Numbered from the stretch's first letter, positions 37,128-48,890 are shown. The stretch is DNA of 64,000 nucleotides from Chromobacterium amazonense (GCF_001855565.1 NZ_MKCR01000004.1:155515-219514); one strand, 5' to 3'. The notes: generated from the sequence alone by a model not told the origin. Program-made: numbers and translations.

Positions 37128-38762
37128 TCAGGATTGCAGCGCGGCCTTGTTGCTCTTTTCGATCTGCTTGTTGATGAACCACTGCTGCGCAATCGACAGC
37201 ACGTTGTTCACCACGTAGTACAGCACCAGGCCGGCGGGGAAGAAGAAGAACAGCGCGGAGAAAGCCAGCGGCATGATCTTCATCATCTTCGCCTGCATCG
37301 GGTCAGCCGGCGGCGGGTTCAGGAAGGTCTGCAGGAACATCGTGGCCGCCATGATGGCCGGCAGGATGAAGTACGGGTCCGGGCGGGCCAGGTCGGTGTA
37401 CCACAGCACCCACGGCGCTTCGCGCAGCTCCACGGAAGCCAGCAGCGACCAATAGAGGCCGATGAACACCGGGATCTGGATCAGCATGGGCAAGCAGCCG
37501 CCCAGCGGATTCACCTTCTCGGACTTGTACATCTCCATCACGGCCTGCTGGAACTTCATGCGGTCGTCGCCGTATTGTTCCTTCATCCGTTCCAAGCGCG
37601 GCGCCAGGGCCTTCATCTTGGCCATGGAGCGGTAGGACGCGGCGGTCAGCGGGTAGAACACGGCCTTCACGGTCAGCGTCAGCAGGATGATCGCCCAGCC
37701 CCAGTTGCTCACCAGCGCGTGCAGCTTCACCAACAGCCAGAACAGCGGCGAGGCGAAGATGTAGAAGATGCCGAAGTCCTTGGCATACTCCATGCCGTCC
37801 GCCACCTTGGAGATGATGTCGTACTCTTCCGGGCCGGCAAACAGCGGCAAGCTCACGCTCAGGCTCTTGCCCGGAGCGATGACGGAATAGTCAACCAGCG
37901 CGGCGGCGGAGTTCAGGCCGTTGGTCTGGGTCAGCTCGAAGCGGCAGGACTTGTCGTCCTTGCACACGCTCTTGCCGTCCAGCGGCTGCAGAATCCAGGC
38001 CGACATGAAGTAGTGCTGCACCATGGCCACCCAGCCATCGGTGGTGGTCTTGGCGTAGTCACCCTTGCCCTTGGCCAGATCGTCGAAGCTCACCTTCTGG
38101 AACTTGTGCTCCGAAGTGAACACGGCCGGGCCGGTGTAGGTGTGGGCAAAGCGGCCCTCGCCTTCCGGCGCCTGGCTGTCGCGCAGCAAACGATAGTAAG
38201 CGGTTGGCGCAACCGGAGCGGCGCCGCCGTTCACGATGTCGTAACGCACGCCGATCTCGTAGCTGCCCTTGGTGAAGGTGTACACCTTGCTCACCTTGAC
38301 GCCATTGGCGTCCGGCGCGGTCAGCTTCACTTCCAGCTTGTCGCCGGTCATTTCGTAGCTGGGCTTGTCGGCGGTGAAGACGGTTTTATGCGTCGGCAGG
38401 GCCGGGTTGCTGGCTGCGATCAGGCCGGTTTGCGCCACATAAGTGTGCTTGGCGTTGTCCTGGAACAGCTTGAACGGCTGGTTGCGGTCTTCGGCCTCGC
38501 CGTGCTTCAGCAGAGACAGCGAGCGCAGGTCGCCGCCCACGGTATCGATCTCGGCTTCAACCAGGTCGGTCTTGACGCGAATGCGCTGACCATGGGTCAA
38601 CTTGTTGGCGTCGGCAGGCTGCGCGGCGCTGGCAGCGCCGGCCGCGGCCTCGGTCTTGGCCACTTGCTGTTGCGGGGTGTGCTTGGGCATGAAGTACTCA
38701 TTCCACCCAAACAGGATGCCCACGGACAGTACAACAAAGATAATCAGTCGCTTGGAATCCAT
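37128..38762 (-). CDS. yidC: Membrane protein insertase YidC
   Basis: 544-residue inner-membrane insertase (Oxa1 family, Gram-negative form). N-terminal membrane segment ([20 protein letters not shown]), a large periplasmic P1 domain (about residues 45-335), and a C-terminal core of five helices with [20 protein letters not shown], a hydrophilic loop [43 protein letters not shown] and the ending helices. It inserts proteins with or without SecYEG. Same strand and order as in most proteobacteria: rpmH, rnpA, yidD, yidC, mnmE. Confidence 0.96.
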   Translation of the reverse strand: MDSKRLIIFVVLSVGILFGWNEYFMPKHTPQQQVAKTEAAAGAASAAQPADANKLTHGQRIRVKTDLVEAEIDTVGGDLRSLSLLKHGEAEDRNQPFKLFQDNAKHTYVAQTGLIAASNPALPTHKTVFTADKPSYEMTGDKLEVKLTAPDANGVKVSKVYTFTKGSYEIGVRYDIVNGGAAPVAPTAYYRLLRDSQAPEGEGRFAHTYTGPAVFTSEHKFQKVSFDDLAKGKGDYAKTTTDGWVAMVQHYFMSAWILQPLDGKSVCKDDKSCRFELTQTNGLNSAAALVDYSVIAPGKSLSVSLPLFAGPEEYDIISKVADGMEYAKDFGIFYIFASPLFWLLVKLHALVSNWGWAIILLTLTVKAVFYPLTAASYRSMAKMKALAPRLERMKEQYGDDRMKFQQAVMEMYKSEKVNPLGGCLPMLIQIPVFIGLYWSLLASVELREAPWVLWYTDLARPDPYFILPAIMAATMFLQTFLNPPPADPMQAKMMKIMPLAFSALFFFFPAGLVLYYVVNNVLSIAQQWFINKQIEKSNKAALQS

Positions 38763-38780
38763 CTCTCGATACCGGAAAGT

Positions 38781-38990
38781 TCAGGGAACCGGGTCATAGC
38801 CGCTGCCGCCCCAGGGATGGCAACGGCAAATGCGTCTGGCGGCCAATGCGCCGCCCTTCAGCGCGCCGTGTTTTCTCACCGCCTCGATCGCGTAGCTGGA
38901 ACAGGTGGGCTGGAAGCGGCAACGCGGTGCCAGCCACGGGCTGATAGCCAGCTGGTAAAAACGGATCAGGAGGATGAGGATGCGCGACAT
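38781..38990 (-). CDS. yidD: YidD, membrane protein insertion efficiency factor
   Basis: 69-residue small protein: [39 protein letters not shown] and [18 protein letters not shown] are the family signatures, including the conserved cysteines. It supports YidC-dependent insertion. It overlaps the 3' end of rnpA by 25 bases and lies 18 bases before yidC. Confidence 0.95.
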   Translation of the reverse strand: MSRILILLIRFYQLAISPWLAPRCRFQPTCSSYAIEAVRKHGALKGGALAARRICRCHPWGGSGYDPVP

Positions 38991-39328
38991 CGTGCCAGTT
39001 TAGCAAACAGAGCCGACAAAGCCGTGACGGCCTCGGCGCGCTGTTCGCGGGCAAACGCCGTTTTTGCTCGCACTACGTAGTCCACGCCGCCCAGCTCCTG
39101 CTGGTTCAGGCGGAACCACTCGCGCACGCAGCGCTTGATGTAATTTCGGCGCACCGCCCGCTTGGCCACCTTCTTGCCCACGACCAAACCCACGCGGGCA
39201 TGGTCCAGGCCGTTGGGGCGGGCATACACCTGAAAGAACGCATTGCTGCGTTGTTGCCGCAAACTAAAAACGGATGAGAACTCATCCGTTTTTAACAGCC
39301 GGTGCGCACGGCGAAAGCGGTAAGCCAC
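38966..39328 (-). CDS. rnpA: Ribonuclease P protein component
   Basis: 120-residue basic protein that with the RnpB RNA matures tRNA 5' ends. Signature [29 protein letters not shown] (about 45-75) carries the conserved RNR-type motif; the N-terminus [18 protein letters not shown] is typical. The start is a GTG at 39328, 6 bases after the rpmH stop; no strong ribosome site is visible, so it is likely coupled to rpmH. It overlaps yidD by 25 bases. Confidence 0.94.
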   Translation of the reverse strand: MAYRFRRAHRLLKTDEFSSVFSLRQQRSNAFFQVYARPNGLDHARVGLVVGKKVAKRAVRRNYIKRCVREWFRLNQQELGGVDYVVRAKTAFAREQRAEAVTALSALFAKLARCRASSSS

Positions 39329-39334
39329 AAGGAC

Positions 39335-39469
39335 TTAGACGGCCAGCTTCTTGCGGCCCTTGGCGCGGCGAGCGGCGATGACAGCGCGGCCGCCACGGGT
39401 CTTCATGCGGACCAGGAAGCCGTGAGTGCGTTTGCGACGGGTATTGGAAGGCTGGTAAGTACGTTTCAT
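39335..39469 (-). CDS. rpmH: 50S ribosomal protein L34
   Basis: 44-residue ribosomal protein: [20 protein letters not shown] and [17 protein letters not shown] are the complete family sequence. It is the first gene of the rpmH-rnpA-yidD-yidC operon. A good sigma-70 promoter lies 40-68 bases upstream (listed separately). An AACAGGAAAC just before the ATG gives the ribosome site. Confidence 0.97.
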   Translation of the reverse strand: MKRTYQPSNTRRKRTHGFLVRMKTRGGRAVIAARRAKGRKKLAV

Positions 39470-39508
39470 GATATGGGTTTCCTGTTTCGAAACGGAAATA
39501 AACGCGTG

Positions 39509-39537
39509 ATTTGACTCGAAATCCGCGGCTTTGTCAA
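39509..39537 (-). promoter_or_regulatory. Sigma-70 promoter of rpmH
   Basis: On the minus strand TTGACA (39537-39532), a 17-base spacer, and TCAAAT (39514-39509). The -35 hexamer is consensus and the -10 matches 4 of 6; it lies 40 bases upstream of the rpmH ATG. Confidence 0.7.
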
Positions 39538-39557
39538 CGAGGAATTTTCTGCAGGCC

Positions 39558-39566
39558 TGTGGATAA
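39558..39566 (-). promoter_or_regulatory. DnaA box in the rpmH-dnaA intergenic region
   Basis: TTATCCACA on the minus strand, an exact match to the strongest DnaA-box form. On the plus strand it overlaps a possible -35 (TGGATA, 39560-39565) that lies 17 bases before TAGAAT (39583-39588), so it could autorepress dnaA. It is the only exact box I find between rpmH and dnaA, so it does not prove an origin here. Confidence 0.68.
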
Positions 39567-39800
39567 CTTTGCAAAAAAACGTTAGAATGTGGGGGTTTAT
39601 CGCTGTCGACCGGCTGCACAACAAATGAACGCACCCAGGGCCCACAGGCCCGCCGCGTTTGCCACACCGCAGCCTGCCGGCCGCTTCATGCCGAACATCC
39701 GCCGCTTGCGCGCCGCCCTTTCCGCGTCGCGAGCGGCCCATCCCGCTGTTGCAAGCCGAGCGCGCTCAGCGGGTTTTTCGCTTTCACATGCGTGTATGTA

Positions 39801-41201
39801 ATGACCGAACTGGATCAATTCTGGCCTGCCTGCCTCGCCCGACTGGAGGCCGAACTGTCTTCGCAACAGTTCAATACCTGGATCAAGCCGCTCAACGCCG
39901 AAGCCGGCGATGAAGGCATTGCGCTGTTCGCGCCCAACCGCTTCATCATGCAGTTCATCAAGGACCGTTTCCTCGCCCGCATTGAGGAACTGGCCGTGGA
40001 ACTGATTGGCGAATGCCCGGTGGAGCTGCGTCTGGGCGCGCCTTCCGCCCGGCCGCTGCAGCCGGCTGCCAGCATCCAGCCCAAGGCCAAGGAGCCGAGC
40101 AAAGCCGCGCCCAGCGCTTCGCCCGCGCCGTCTCCGGCCAAGCAGGCCGCGGTCAAGGCGATTGGCGGCAGCCATGAAAGCACGCGCCTGAACCCTTCCT
40201 TCACCTTCGATACGCTGGTGACCGGCAAGGGCAACCAGCTGGCGCGCGCCGCCGCCATGCAGATTGCCGAGAATCCGGGCGACCAGGCTTACAACCCGCT
40301 GTTTGTCTACGGCGGCGTGGGCCTGGGCAAGACTCACTTGATCCAGGCCATCGGCAACCATGTGTTCCAAAAAAACCCGCAGGCCAAGATCCGCTACATC
40401 CACGCCGAACGCTACGTGGCCGACATCATGCGCGCCTACCAGCACAAAGCGTTTGACGAATTCAAGCGTTACTACCACTCGCTGGACCTGTTGCTGATTG
40501 ACGACATCCAGTTCTTCGCCGGCAAAAACCGCACCCAGGAAGAATTCTTCTATGCCTTCAATGCGCTGATCGAGGGCGGCAAGCAAGTCATCATGACCTG
40601 CGACAGCTACCCCAAGCAGATTGAAGGGATGGAAGAGCGGCTGATTTCGCGCTTCTCCTGGGGCCTGACCGTGGAAATCCAGCCGCCGGAGCTGGAAATG
40701 CGCGTGGCCATTTTGATGAAAAAGGCCGAGGCCGACAGCATCAAGCTGGAGCACAACGTGGCCTTCTTCATCGCCCAGAATGTGCGCTCCAACGTGCGCG
40801 AGCTGGAAGGCGCGCTCAAGCGCGTGGTGGCGTACGCCCGCTTCACCAACCAGAACATCACGCTGGAACTGGTAAAGGAAGCGCTGAAGGATATTCTGGC
40901 CGCCGGCAATCGCCAGGTGACGGTAGACGCCATCCAGAAAACGGTGGCGGAGTACTACAAGATCAAGCTGTCCGACATGCACAGCAAAAAGCGCAGCCGC
41001 GACATCGCCCGGCCGCGCCAGGTGGCCATGGCCCTGGCCAAGGAGCTCACCCAGCTGTCCTTGCCCAATATCGGCGACGCCTTTGGCGGCCGCGACCACA
41101 CCACGGTGCTGCACGCCTGCAAAACCATTAATGAGATGCGCGAAAACGACGCCGACATCGCGCACGACTACGAAGCGCTGCTCGCGATGCTGCGCAATTA
41201 A
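39801..41201 (+). CDS. dnaA: Chromosomal replication initiator protein DnaA
   Basis: 466-residue AAA+ initiator that binds DnaA boxes and melts the origin. Domain I (about 1-85: [21 protein letters not shown]), a variable linker rich in Pro/Ala (about 85-130), domain III with Walker [17 protein letters not shown], Walker [14 protein letters not shown] and the sensor regions, and domain IV with the DNA-binding signature [15 protein letters not shown]. The ATG at 39801 starts the family sequence [11 protein letters not shown]. dnaN and gyrB follow in the usual order. Confidence 0.97.
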   Translation: MTELDQFWPACLARLEAELSSQQFNTWIKPLNAEAGDEGIALFAPNRFIMQFIKDRFLARIEELAVELIGECPVELRLGAPSARPLQPAASIQPKAKEPSKAAPSASPAPSPAKQAAVKAIGGSHESTRLNPSFTFDTLVTGKGNQLARAAAMQIAENPGDQAYNPLFVYGGVGLGKTHLIQAIGNHVFQKNPQAKIRYIHAERYVADIMRAYQHKAFDEFKRYYHSLDLLLIDDIQFFAGKNRTQEEFFYAFNALIEGGKQVIMTCDSYPKQIEGMEERLISRFSWGLTVEIQPPELEMRVAILMKKAEADSIKLEHNVAFFIAQNVRSNVRELEGALKRVVAYARFTNQNITLELVKEALKDILAAGNRQVTVDAIQKTVAEYYKIKLSDMHSKKRSRDIARPRQVAMALAKELTQLSLPNIGDAFGGRDHTTVLHACKTINEMRENDADIAHDYEALLAMLRN

Positions 41202-41246
41202 TCGAACCATGAAACGACTCTTCACCATCTACTGGGAGCCCGCCAC

Positions 41247-42356
41247 ATGCTGATCCTGCAAGCCGAACGCGATGCCCTGCTCAAGCCCCTGCTGGCAGTC
41301 ACCGGCATTGTCGAGCGTCGCCACACGCTGCCGATTCTGTCCAACGTCCTGATCGAGAAGAAGGGCGGACAGGTTGGATTCCTGGCCACCGACCTGGAAA
41401 TCCAGATCACCACCGCCAGCAGCGACGAGCTGCCGGGCGAAGACTTCCGCCTCACCACCTCCGCCAAGAAGCTGCAGGACATCCTGCGCGCCATTCCGGG
41501 CAATACCATGGTGACGCTGGAACAGCTGGACGGCGGCCGCCTCACCCTGAAGGCCGGCAAGAGCCGTTTCAACCTGCAAACCCTGCCGGCGGAAGACTTC
41601 CCGCTGCTGTCCGTGGGCACCGCCTCCGACGCCAGCTTCAGCCTGAGTCAGCGCGAACTCAAGCGCCTGATCTCCCAGGTGCAGTACGCCATGGCCGTGC
41701 AGGACATCCGCTACTACCTCAACGGCCTGCTGATGCAGACCGACGGCAACCAAGTGCGCCTGGTGGCCACCGACGGCCATCGCCTGGCCTTTGCCAGCGC
41801 CGACGTCACCGCCACTCTGCCCAAGGCCGAGGTGATCCTGCCGCGCAAGACCATCATCGAGCTGTACAAGCTGCTGCAAGACAGCGACGACGAAATCAAG
41901 ATTGAAGTGCTGGCCAACCAGGTGCGCTTCAGCTTTGGCGCCACCGTCATCATCAGCAAAGTGGTGGACGGCAAGTTCCCGGACTACAACCGCGTCATCC
42001 CGCTGGACAACGACAAGATCTTCCTGATCGAACGCCTGGAATTCCTGCACGCGCTGCAGCGCGCCGCCATTCTGGCCAACGAGAAGTTCCGCGGCGTGCG
42101 CCTGGTGCTGGCGCCGGGCAAGATGTCCATCCTGTGCACCAACAGCGAACAGGAAGAAGCCGAAGAAGAACTGGAAATCGCCTTCCAGGGCGATGGCCTG
42201 GAGATTGGCTTCAACATCAACTACCTGCTGGACGTGCTGACCAACCTTCCGGCCGACACCCTGCAGCTGGCGTTTGGCGACTCCATCCGCAGCGCGCTGT
42301 TCACCATTCCGGATGTCAGCAACTTCAAGTACATCGTGATGCCGATGCGCATCTGA
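41247..42356 (+). CDS. dnaN: DNA polymerase III subunit beta (sliding clamp)
   Basis: 369-residue ring-forming clamp made of three similar domains, the usual size. Visible: MLILQAERDALLKPLLAVTG at the start, RHTLPILSNVLIEKK, VQYAMAVQDIRYYLNGLLMQ, DGHRLAFAS and the C-terminal FTIPDVSNFKYIVMPMRI. GGGAGCCCGCCAC precedes the ATG. It is 45 bases downstream of dnaA and about 110 bases before gyrB. Confidence 0.97.
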   Translation: MLILQAERDALLKPLLAVTGIVERRHTLPILSNVLIEKKGGQVGFLATDLEIQITTASSDELPGEDFRLTTSAKKLQDILRAIPGNTMVTLEQLDGGRLTLKAGKSRFNLQTLPAEDFPLLSVGTASDASFSLSQRELKRLISQVQYAMAVQDIRYYLNGLLMQTDGNQVRLVATDGHRLAFASADVTATLPKAEVILPRKTIIELYKLLQDSDDEIKIEVLANQVRFSFGATVIISKVVDGKFPDYNRVIPLDNDKIFLIERLEFLHALQRAAILANEKFRGVRLVLAPGKMSILCTNSEQEEAEEELEIAFQGDGLEIGFNINYLLDVLTNLPADTLQLAFGDSIRSALFTIPDVSNFKYIVMPMRI

Positions 42357-42411
42357 CGCGGCAAACGGAGTCAGCGGGCGGCCTAGCGCCGCCTCCCGGA
42401 TTTAAGAATGA

Positions 42412-44856
<2,445 letters not shown>

Positions 44857-44877
44857 GGATATAGGATCCCACGAAGA

Positions 44878-44907
44878 TCTAGATTTTTCCCACTTTTCTA
44901 GATTTTT
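44878..44907. repeat. Short direct repeat after gyrB
   Basis: TCTAGATTTTT at 44878-44888 and again at 44897-44907. It lies between gyrB and the terminator, at the edge of the AT-richer defence island. A boundary or attachment role is not shown; no matching copy was found at the right edge. Confidence 0.4.
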
Positions 44908-44940
44908 GGGATTTCACGCACCGCCTGCGTAGCAAGAAAG

Positions 44941-44975
44941 ATGGCCTCCCAGCTTTGGAGGCCATTTTTATTTTT
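44941..44975 (+). terminator. Intrinsic terminator of gyrB
   Basis: ATGGCCTCC, loop CAGCTTT, GGAGGCCAT followed by TTTTATTTTT: a 9-bp perfect stem. Confidence 0.88.
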
Positions 44976-45033
44976 GGCTAAAGTTGGCTGCCTACATTGA
45001 ACTAAAGAAGATTTTGTTTGTATCAATTATTCC

Positions 45034-45432
45034 TTAGCTTGCCTTTGTCCACTGTGTAATATTGGGACTATGTTCACTTGATCCCTGCTTTATCAGAATG
45101 AAGTGAAGATTGCCACCATTATCATAGCCAATTAATATGTTATCACCTTCTTGGGCATGCATCATGACCTGATTTGTTTGAAAATAAAGCCTGTACTCTG
45201 TACGGGTTGGATGTTCTTCGCGTGCATCATACCATGTAACATTTGCAACATCTGTAATGCTTTGCCCTCTAATTGAAAAAAAAGCAGATTTTACAATTTT
45301 TTCAACCCCAAATATATTTTTTAACTCTACCACTCCATTAAATTCATGTTGATTGGATCTTTCTGGCCGTGCTTCAACAGCAGAAAGCATTTTGATACAA
45401 GAAGGGTTTAGGTTAAGTGGCTTATTACTCAT
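45034..45432 (-). CDS. Stand-alone EcoRII N-terminal (effector-binding) domain protein
   Basis: 132-residue protein that aligns by eye with the N-terminal domain of the EcoRII-type enzyme encoded at 47563-48873: MLSAVEARPERSNQHEF versus YLSAVDAEPGKSHQHEI, VTWYDAREEHPTRTEYRLYF versus VTWYDCCRKVAHRGPEYRLYY, and EGDNILIGY versus EGDFFLVAK. In EcoRII this B3-like domain binds the second CCWGG site and holds the nuclease inactive. The catalytic C-terminal domain is absent and the gene ends naturally after about 130 residues, so it is not an obvious truncation. It is AT-rich, divergent from the methyltransferase gene. Role unknown: possible regulator, site-binding cofactor or decoy. Confidence 0.72.
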   Translation of the reverse strand: MSNKPLNLNPSCIKMLSAVEARPERSNQHEFNGVVELKNIFGVEKIVKSAFFSIRGQSITDVANVTWYDAREEHPTRTEYRLYFQTNQVMMHAQEGDNILIGYDNGGNLHFILIKQGSSEHSPNITQWTKAS

Positions 45433-45816
45433 AAATATTCTTTACTATTTAGTAGGTTGATATTTTATAGCATTGATTTTTTAATTAGCATGCGCTAACT
45501 CGACGCGTCAGATTTATCGTGCACACCTCCCTAATCTTTATCAGAACCAAAAAATAAAAACTCTTACCACTATTTAAAATGGTCCTAAAATTTTATAAAA
45601 TGCAAAATGCATTTTTTACAAAATGACAATTGGCATATGCCATATTATGCCAATTTTTATAATAATTTCCAGTCAAAAGGTCGTGGATAACCAACCAGCC
45701 TCACCCAACTCAAAGGCTGAGAAGATGCCAACTGTTCCCTAGCATTTGCGTAGTACCTCAGTTAAAATGTGTTCAACAGAGGACGATATGTCCGCATTTT
45801 GCCCCAGAGAACCCGA
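45433..45816. other. 384-base divergent regulatory region of the restriction-modification island
   Basis: Very AT-rich, no gene. It contains TTAGC/GCTAA (about 45485-45500), AAATGCATTT (about 45606-45615), the 28-base inverted repeat listed separately, and TTATCCACG on the minus strand at 45682-45690, a DnaA-box variant. It separates the stand-alone effector-domain gene from the methyltransferase gene and presumably holds both promoters. Confidence 0.55.
45628..45655. promoter_or_regulatory. 28-base inverted repeat upstream of the methyltransferase
   Basis: AATTGGCATA, 8-base centre TGCCATAT, TATGCCAATT; the left arm and centre also form GGCATATGCC. A run of T follows on the plus strand, so it may be an operator or a weak terminator. 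The N-terminal helix-turn-helix of the adjacent methyltransferase makes an operator attractive. Confidence 0.5.
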
Positions 45817-47085
45817 ATGAACACTCCCGACTCCCTCCAAATCAAGGCAATGTTGGATGAGATCCTGCACCTACGGACTCAAACAGAGGTTGCCTCCGCG
45901 CTCCAAGTCGATGCGAGAACTGTCCGTCGATGGAAGGCTGGTGACTGCTTACCTCCCTCCTACCTAGCGCATGCATTACGCCAGCTTCTACCACCTTCGC
46001 TTCCTTTCGATAACAACGCCTCGGACTTCACCTTCATCGATCTGTTCGCCGGCATAGGTGGTATCCGCCAAGCTTTCGAAAGTATTGGTGGTCGCTGTGT
46101 CTTCACCAGTGAATGGGATAGTTATGCTCAAAAAACCTACGCCGAAAACTATAATCGCGATCAGCACCAACTGAACGGCGACATTACCAAAGTTCATGCC
46201 GCCGACATCCCTTGTCATGACGTACTTCTGGCGGGCTTCCCCTGTCAGCCATTTTCCATTGCAGGCGTTTCCAAGAAAAACGCCTTAGGCCGCGCTCATG
46301 GCTTTCAGGATGAAACGCAAGGAACCTTGTTTTTTGATGTGGCGCGTATCATTGATGAAAAACGTCCGCGCGCATTCCTGCTGGAAAACGTGAAAAACCT
46401 GCTGTCCCATGACAAGGGCCGTACTTTTGACGTAATCCGTCGCACCCTGAGTGAGGAACTGGGCTATCACATTCACTGCAAAGTGATTGATGGCGCACAT
46501 TTCACACCACAGCACCGAGAACGGATACTAATTGTCGGTTTCCGCGAACCTGTGGCGTTTGACTGGGATGCACTACCGTTACCCCCCAAGGGCAATATCC
46601 GACTCGGCGAGATCCTTCACCGTACTGACGGCAGCGAGCCCCTGTTGCCATGGGATGGTGATCGTTTCTTCGACCATGAGGCACGCAAGGTGCAAAACAA
46701 ATACACTCTCACCCCCAAACTATGGGCCTATCTGCAAGCTTATGCCGAAAAGCACCGTGCCAAGGGCAATGGCTTCGGCTTTGGCCTTGTGGGTGCAGAC
46801 AGTGTCACCCGCACCCTATCGGCCCGCTATTACAAAGACGGTTCGGAAATCCTAGTTTATCAAGGGGAAGACAAGAATCCTCGTCGTCTGACCCCGCGTG
46901 AATGCGCCCGACTGATGGGTTTCCCAGACACCTTCCGCATACCGGTCTCCGATACCCGCGCTTACAAACAGTTTGGCAATTCGGTGGTGGTGGACGTGAT
47001 GGCTCATACGGCCAGATTGATGCATCAGTTCCTGATTATGGAAACCCTCGAGCCAGAGCTACCACTGCAAGCTGCAATGGCCTGA
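45817..47085 (+). CDS. DNA cytosine-5 methyltransferase, Dcm/M.EcoRII type
   Basis: 422-residue C5-cytosine methyltransferase. Catalytic motifs: FIDLFAGIGGIRQAFES (I), DVLLAGFPCQPFSIAG with the nucleophilic Cys (IV), RAFLLENVKNL (VI), QHRERILIVGF (VIII) and QFGNSVVVDVM (X). An N-terminal extension of about 60 residues carries a helix-turn-helix-like TQTEVASALQVDARTVRRWKAG, as in M.EcoRII and M.SsoII, where it represses transcription of the system. With Vsr and an EcoRII-type nuclease next door, the expected target is CCWGG. The ATG at 45817 was chosen because AGAGA lies upstream; a GTG at 45769 is possible. Confidence 0.9.
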   Translation: MNTPDSLQIKAMLDEILHLRTQTEVASALQVDARTVRRWKAGDCLPPSYLAHALRQLLPPSLPFDNNASDFTFIDLFAGIGGIRQAFESIGGRCVFTSEWDSYAQKTYAENYNRDQHQLNGDITKVHAADIPCHDVLLAGFPCQPFSIAGVSKKNALGRAHGFQDETQGTLFFDVARIIDEKRPRAFLLENVKNLLSHDKGRTFDVIRRTLSEELGYHIHCKVIDGAHFTPQHRERILIVGFREPVAFDWDALPLPPKGNIRLGEILHRTDGSEPLLPWDGDRFFDHEARKVQNKYTLTPKLWAYLQAYAEKHRAKGNGFGFGLVGADSVTRTLSARYYKDGSEILVYQGEDKNPRRLTPRECARLMGFPDTFRIPVSDTRAYKQFGNSVVVDVMAHTARLMHQFLIMETLEPELPLQAAMA

Positions 47086-47095
47086 CATAGTCAAC

Positions 47096-47617
47096 ATGAC
47101 CGACATCGTCGACAAGACTACCCGCAGTCGGATGATGTCAGGTATCCGAAGCAAAAACACCAGACCGGAAGTCTTGATCCGCAAAGCTCTGCACGCACAG
47201 GGCTTCCGGTATCGCCTGCATCAACGGGGCCTGCCAGGTAAACCCGACCTCTGCTTCCCCAAGTACAAAGCAGTGATACTCATCCATGGTTGTTTTTGGC
47301 ACGGTCATACCTGCCGCTATTTCAAGATCCCTCAAACCCGCACTGACTTTTGGCTGGACAAGATCAATGGCAACCGGCAGCGCGACACCAGACAATTGAT
47401 GCAATTAAAGCAAGCCGGATGGAGGGTGCTGGTAGTCTGGGAATGCACAATACGGAAAAAACATCTCCAGACAAAGGACATGCTGATTGACTGTATTGCC
47501 AACTGGCTGATAATGGGCAACTGTGACTCACAAATCGATGAAATCGGCATCCAGCCCTTGCCATGTTTGAAGACAGAATCAGTGACTACACCGAAGGCGT
47601 TGCCGCCAAATACCTGA
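47096..47617 (+). CDS. vsr: Very short patch repair endonuclease (Vsr)
   Basis: 173-residue Vsr nuclease, which nicks at T:G mismatches formed when 5-methylcytosine deaminates in CCWGG sites. Motifs: RSRMMSGIRSKNTRPEVLIRKALHAQGFRYRLH, LPGKPDLCFPKYKAVILIHGCFWHGHTCRYF with the catalytic Asp and zinc-site His/Cys, and QLKQAGWRVLVVWECT. It is about 15 residues longer than usual at the C-terminus, where it overlaps the next gene by 55 bases in another frame. It starts 10 bases after the methyltransferase stop, so both are coupled. This supports CCWGG as the target. Confidence 0.93.
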   Translation: MTDIVDKTTRSRMMSGIRSKNTRPEVLIRKALHAQGFRYRLHQRGLPGKPDLCFPKYKAVILIHGCFWHGHTCRYFKIPQTRTDFWLDKINGNRQRDTRQLMQLKQAGWRVLVVWECTIRKKHLQTKDMLIDCIANWLIMGNCDSQIDEIGIQPLPCLKTESVTTPKALPPNT

Positions 47618-48873
47618 GTGCCGTGGACGCAGAGCCCGGTAAATCCCATCAGCACGAAATCGGCGGCCTGCCTGCAGCTGGCTTCCGCGAATGGCTGGGA
47701 ACACCCGGCAAAGAAGAAGAATATCGCTTCAGAGCACGCCAGATTTACATCCCAGATGATGATGACGAGCCCATCATCTGCGATAGCCATGTCACATGGT
47801 ATGACTGCTGCCGCAAGGTAGCACACCGTGGCCCAGAGTACCGACTTTACTACCATGATAGCCCAGTAACCACGCGTATAAGCGAAGGGGACTTCTTCCT
47901 CGTAGCCAAACTGAGTGAGGAAGCCCTCCCTCTGCAGGATCTCACCCTGCCGGCAGACGGCGCAGTACTAAAACCAGGTAGCTTGCTGATGGTATTTGCC
48001 CCCGCTGGCAGTGCAGCCGAGCGGCAATTACGCCAGCTATTTGGATTGGGGAATGTAGGTGAACGTTTCAAGGCCGGAGAACTAGCTGCGGGAACCCTGC
48101 TATTGCCACTAAGGATGATGCTGGAGACTCTCGGCATCGAACTGAACAAGCCTGCTCGTTCAGATGACGAATGGATCAGACGATTGCTTACGGCCTTTGG
48201 TGGTAAGACCTTCCCTGCGACTTCCGACTTTTCGGCATTTGCGCGCGATAGCATTGCCGAGCAGACCGATGCACTAGCGGATCCGGACAACACCTTGATG
48301 GCATGGATGGACCACGAAGAAAAGCTGTTTCGCCTTTACGAACGCCACCTTGTACAAATACAGCTGCGAAGCGGCTTCGGTGAGCATGGCGACGATGTAG
48401 ATGCTTTCATTAGCTATTCCCTGAGTGTACAAAATCGTCGTAAATCTCGTGTTGGCCATGCCTTTGAAGGACATCTCGACACCCTGTTCCGACTCCACGG
48501 GCTACAGTTCCAACAAGGCCGGGGCAAAGGCAATGTGACCGAGAACAATGCCCGGCCCGACTTCATATTTCCTTCATTTGCCGCCTACCACGACTCAAAG
48601 TTTCCGGTTGATAAGCTGATAATGCTGGGGGCAAAAACTACTTGCAAAGACCGCTGGCGGCAAGTTCTAAGCGAGGCTAGTCGTATTCTATCCAAGCATC
48701 TTATTACCCTCGAAGCTGCTATCAGTGAGTCCCAAACTGACGAGATGACAGCCCATCAGCTTCAGCTGGTGCTCCCAACCAGCATTCATGCTACCTACAC
48801 AACTCGACAGCAAATGCAAATTCAGGATCTAAATGATTTTATCCTGCATGTAAAAGCTACTCAGTCCACCTAA
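47563..48873 (+). CDS. EcoRII-type restriction endonuclease
   Basis: 436-residue type IIE restriction enzyme. N-terminal effector-binding domain (about 1-130: YLSAVDAEPGKSHQHE, VTWYDCC, EYRLYYHDSPV) and a C-terminal PD-(D/E)XK catalytic domain (about 275-430) with QNRRKSRVGHAFEGHLDTLF, RPDFIFPSFAAYHDSKFP and LGAKTTCKDRWRQVL, closely matching the known EcoRII core (remembered, not searched). EcoRII cuts before CCWGG and needs a second site bound by the N-domain. It overlaps vsr by 55 bases and is 5' to an unknown gene. The lower GC than the core genome suggests transfer. Confidence 0.9.
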   Translation: MFEDRISDYTEGVAAKYLSAVDAEPGKSHQHEIGGLPAAGFREWLGTPGKEEEYRFRARQIYIPDDDDEPIICDSHVTWYDCCRKVAHRGPEYRLYYHDSPVTTRISEGDFFLVAKLSEEALPLQDLTLPADGAVLKPGSLLMVFAPAGSAAERQLRQLFGLGNVGERFKAGELAAGTLLLPLRMMLETLGIELNKPARSDDEWIRRLLTAFGGKTFPATSDFSAFARDSIAEQTDALADPDNTLMAWMDHEEKLFRLYERHLVQIQLRSGFGEHGDDVDAFISYSLSVQNRRKSRVGHAFEGHLDTLFRLHGLQFQQGRGKGNVTENNARPDFIFPSFAAYHDSKFPVDKLIMLGAKTTCKDRWRQVLSEASRILSKHLITLEAAISESQTDEMTAHQLQLVLPTSIHATYTTRQQMQIQDLNDFILHVKATQST

Positions 48874-48890
48874 TAAACTGTATTAAGAGT

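Noticed and set aside
45682..45690. Origin DnaA box in the restriction island
   Set aside because: Only a single variant match (TTATCCACG), no cluster, and it lies in AT-rich sequence where such matches are easy.
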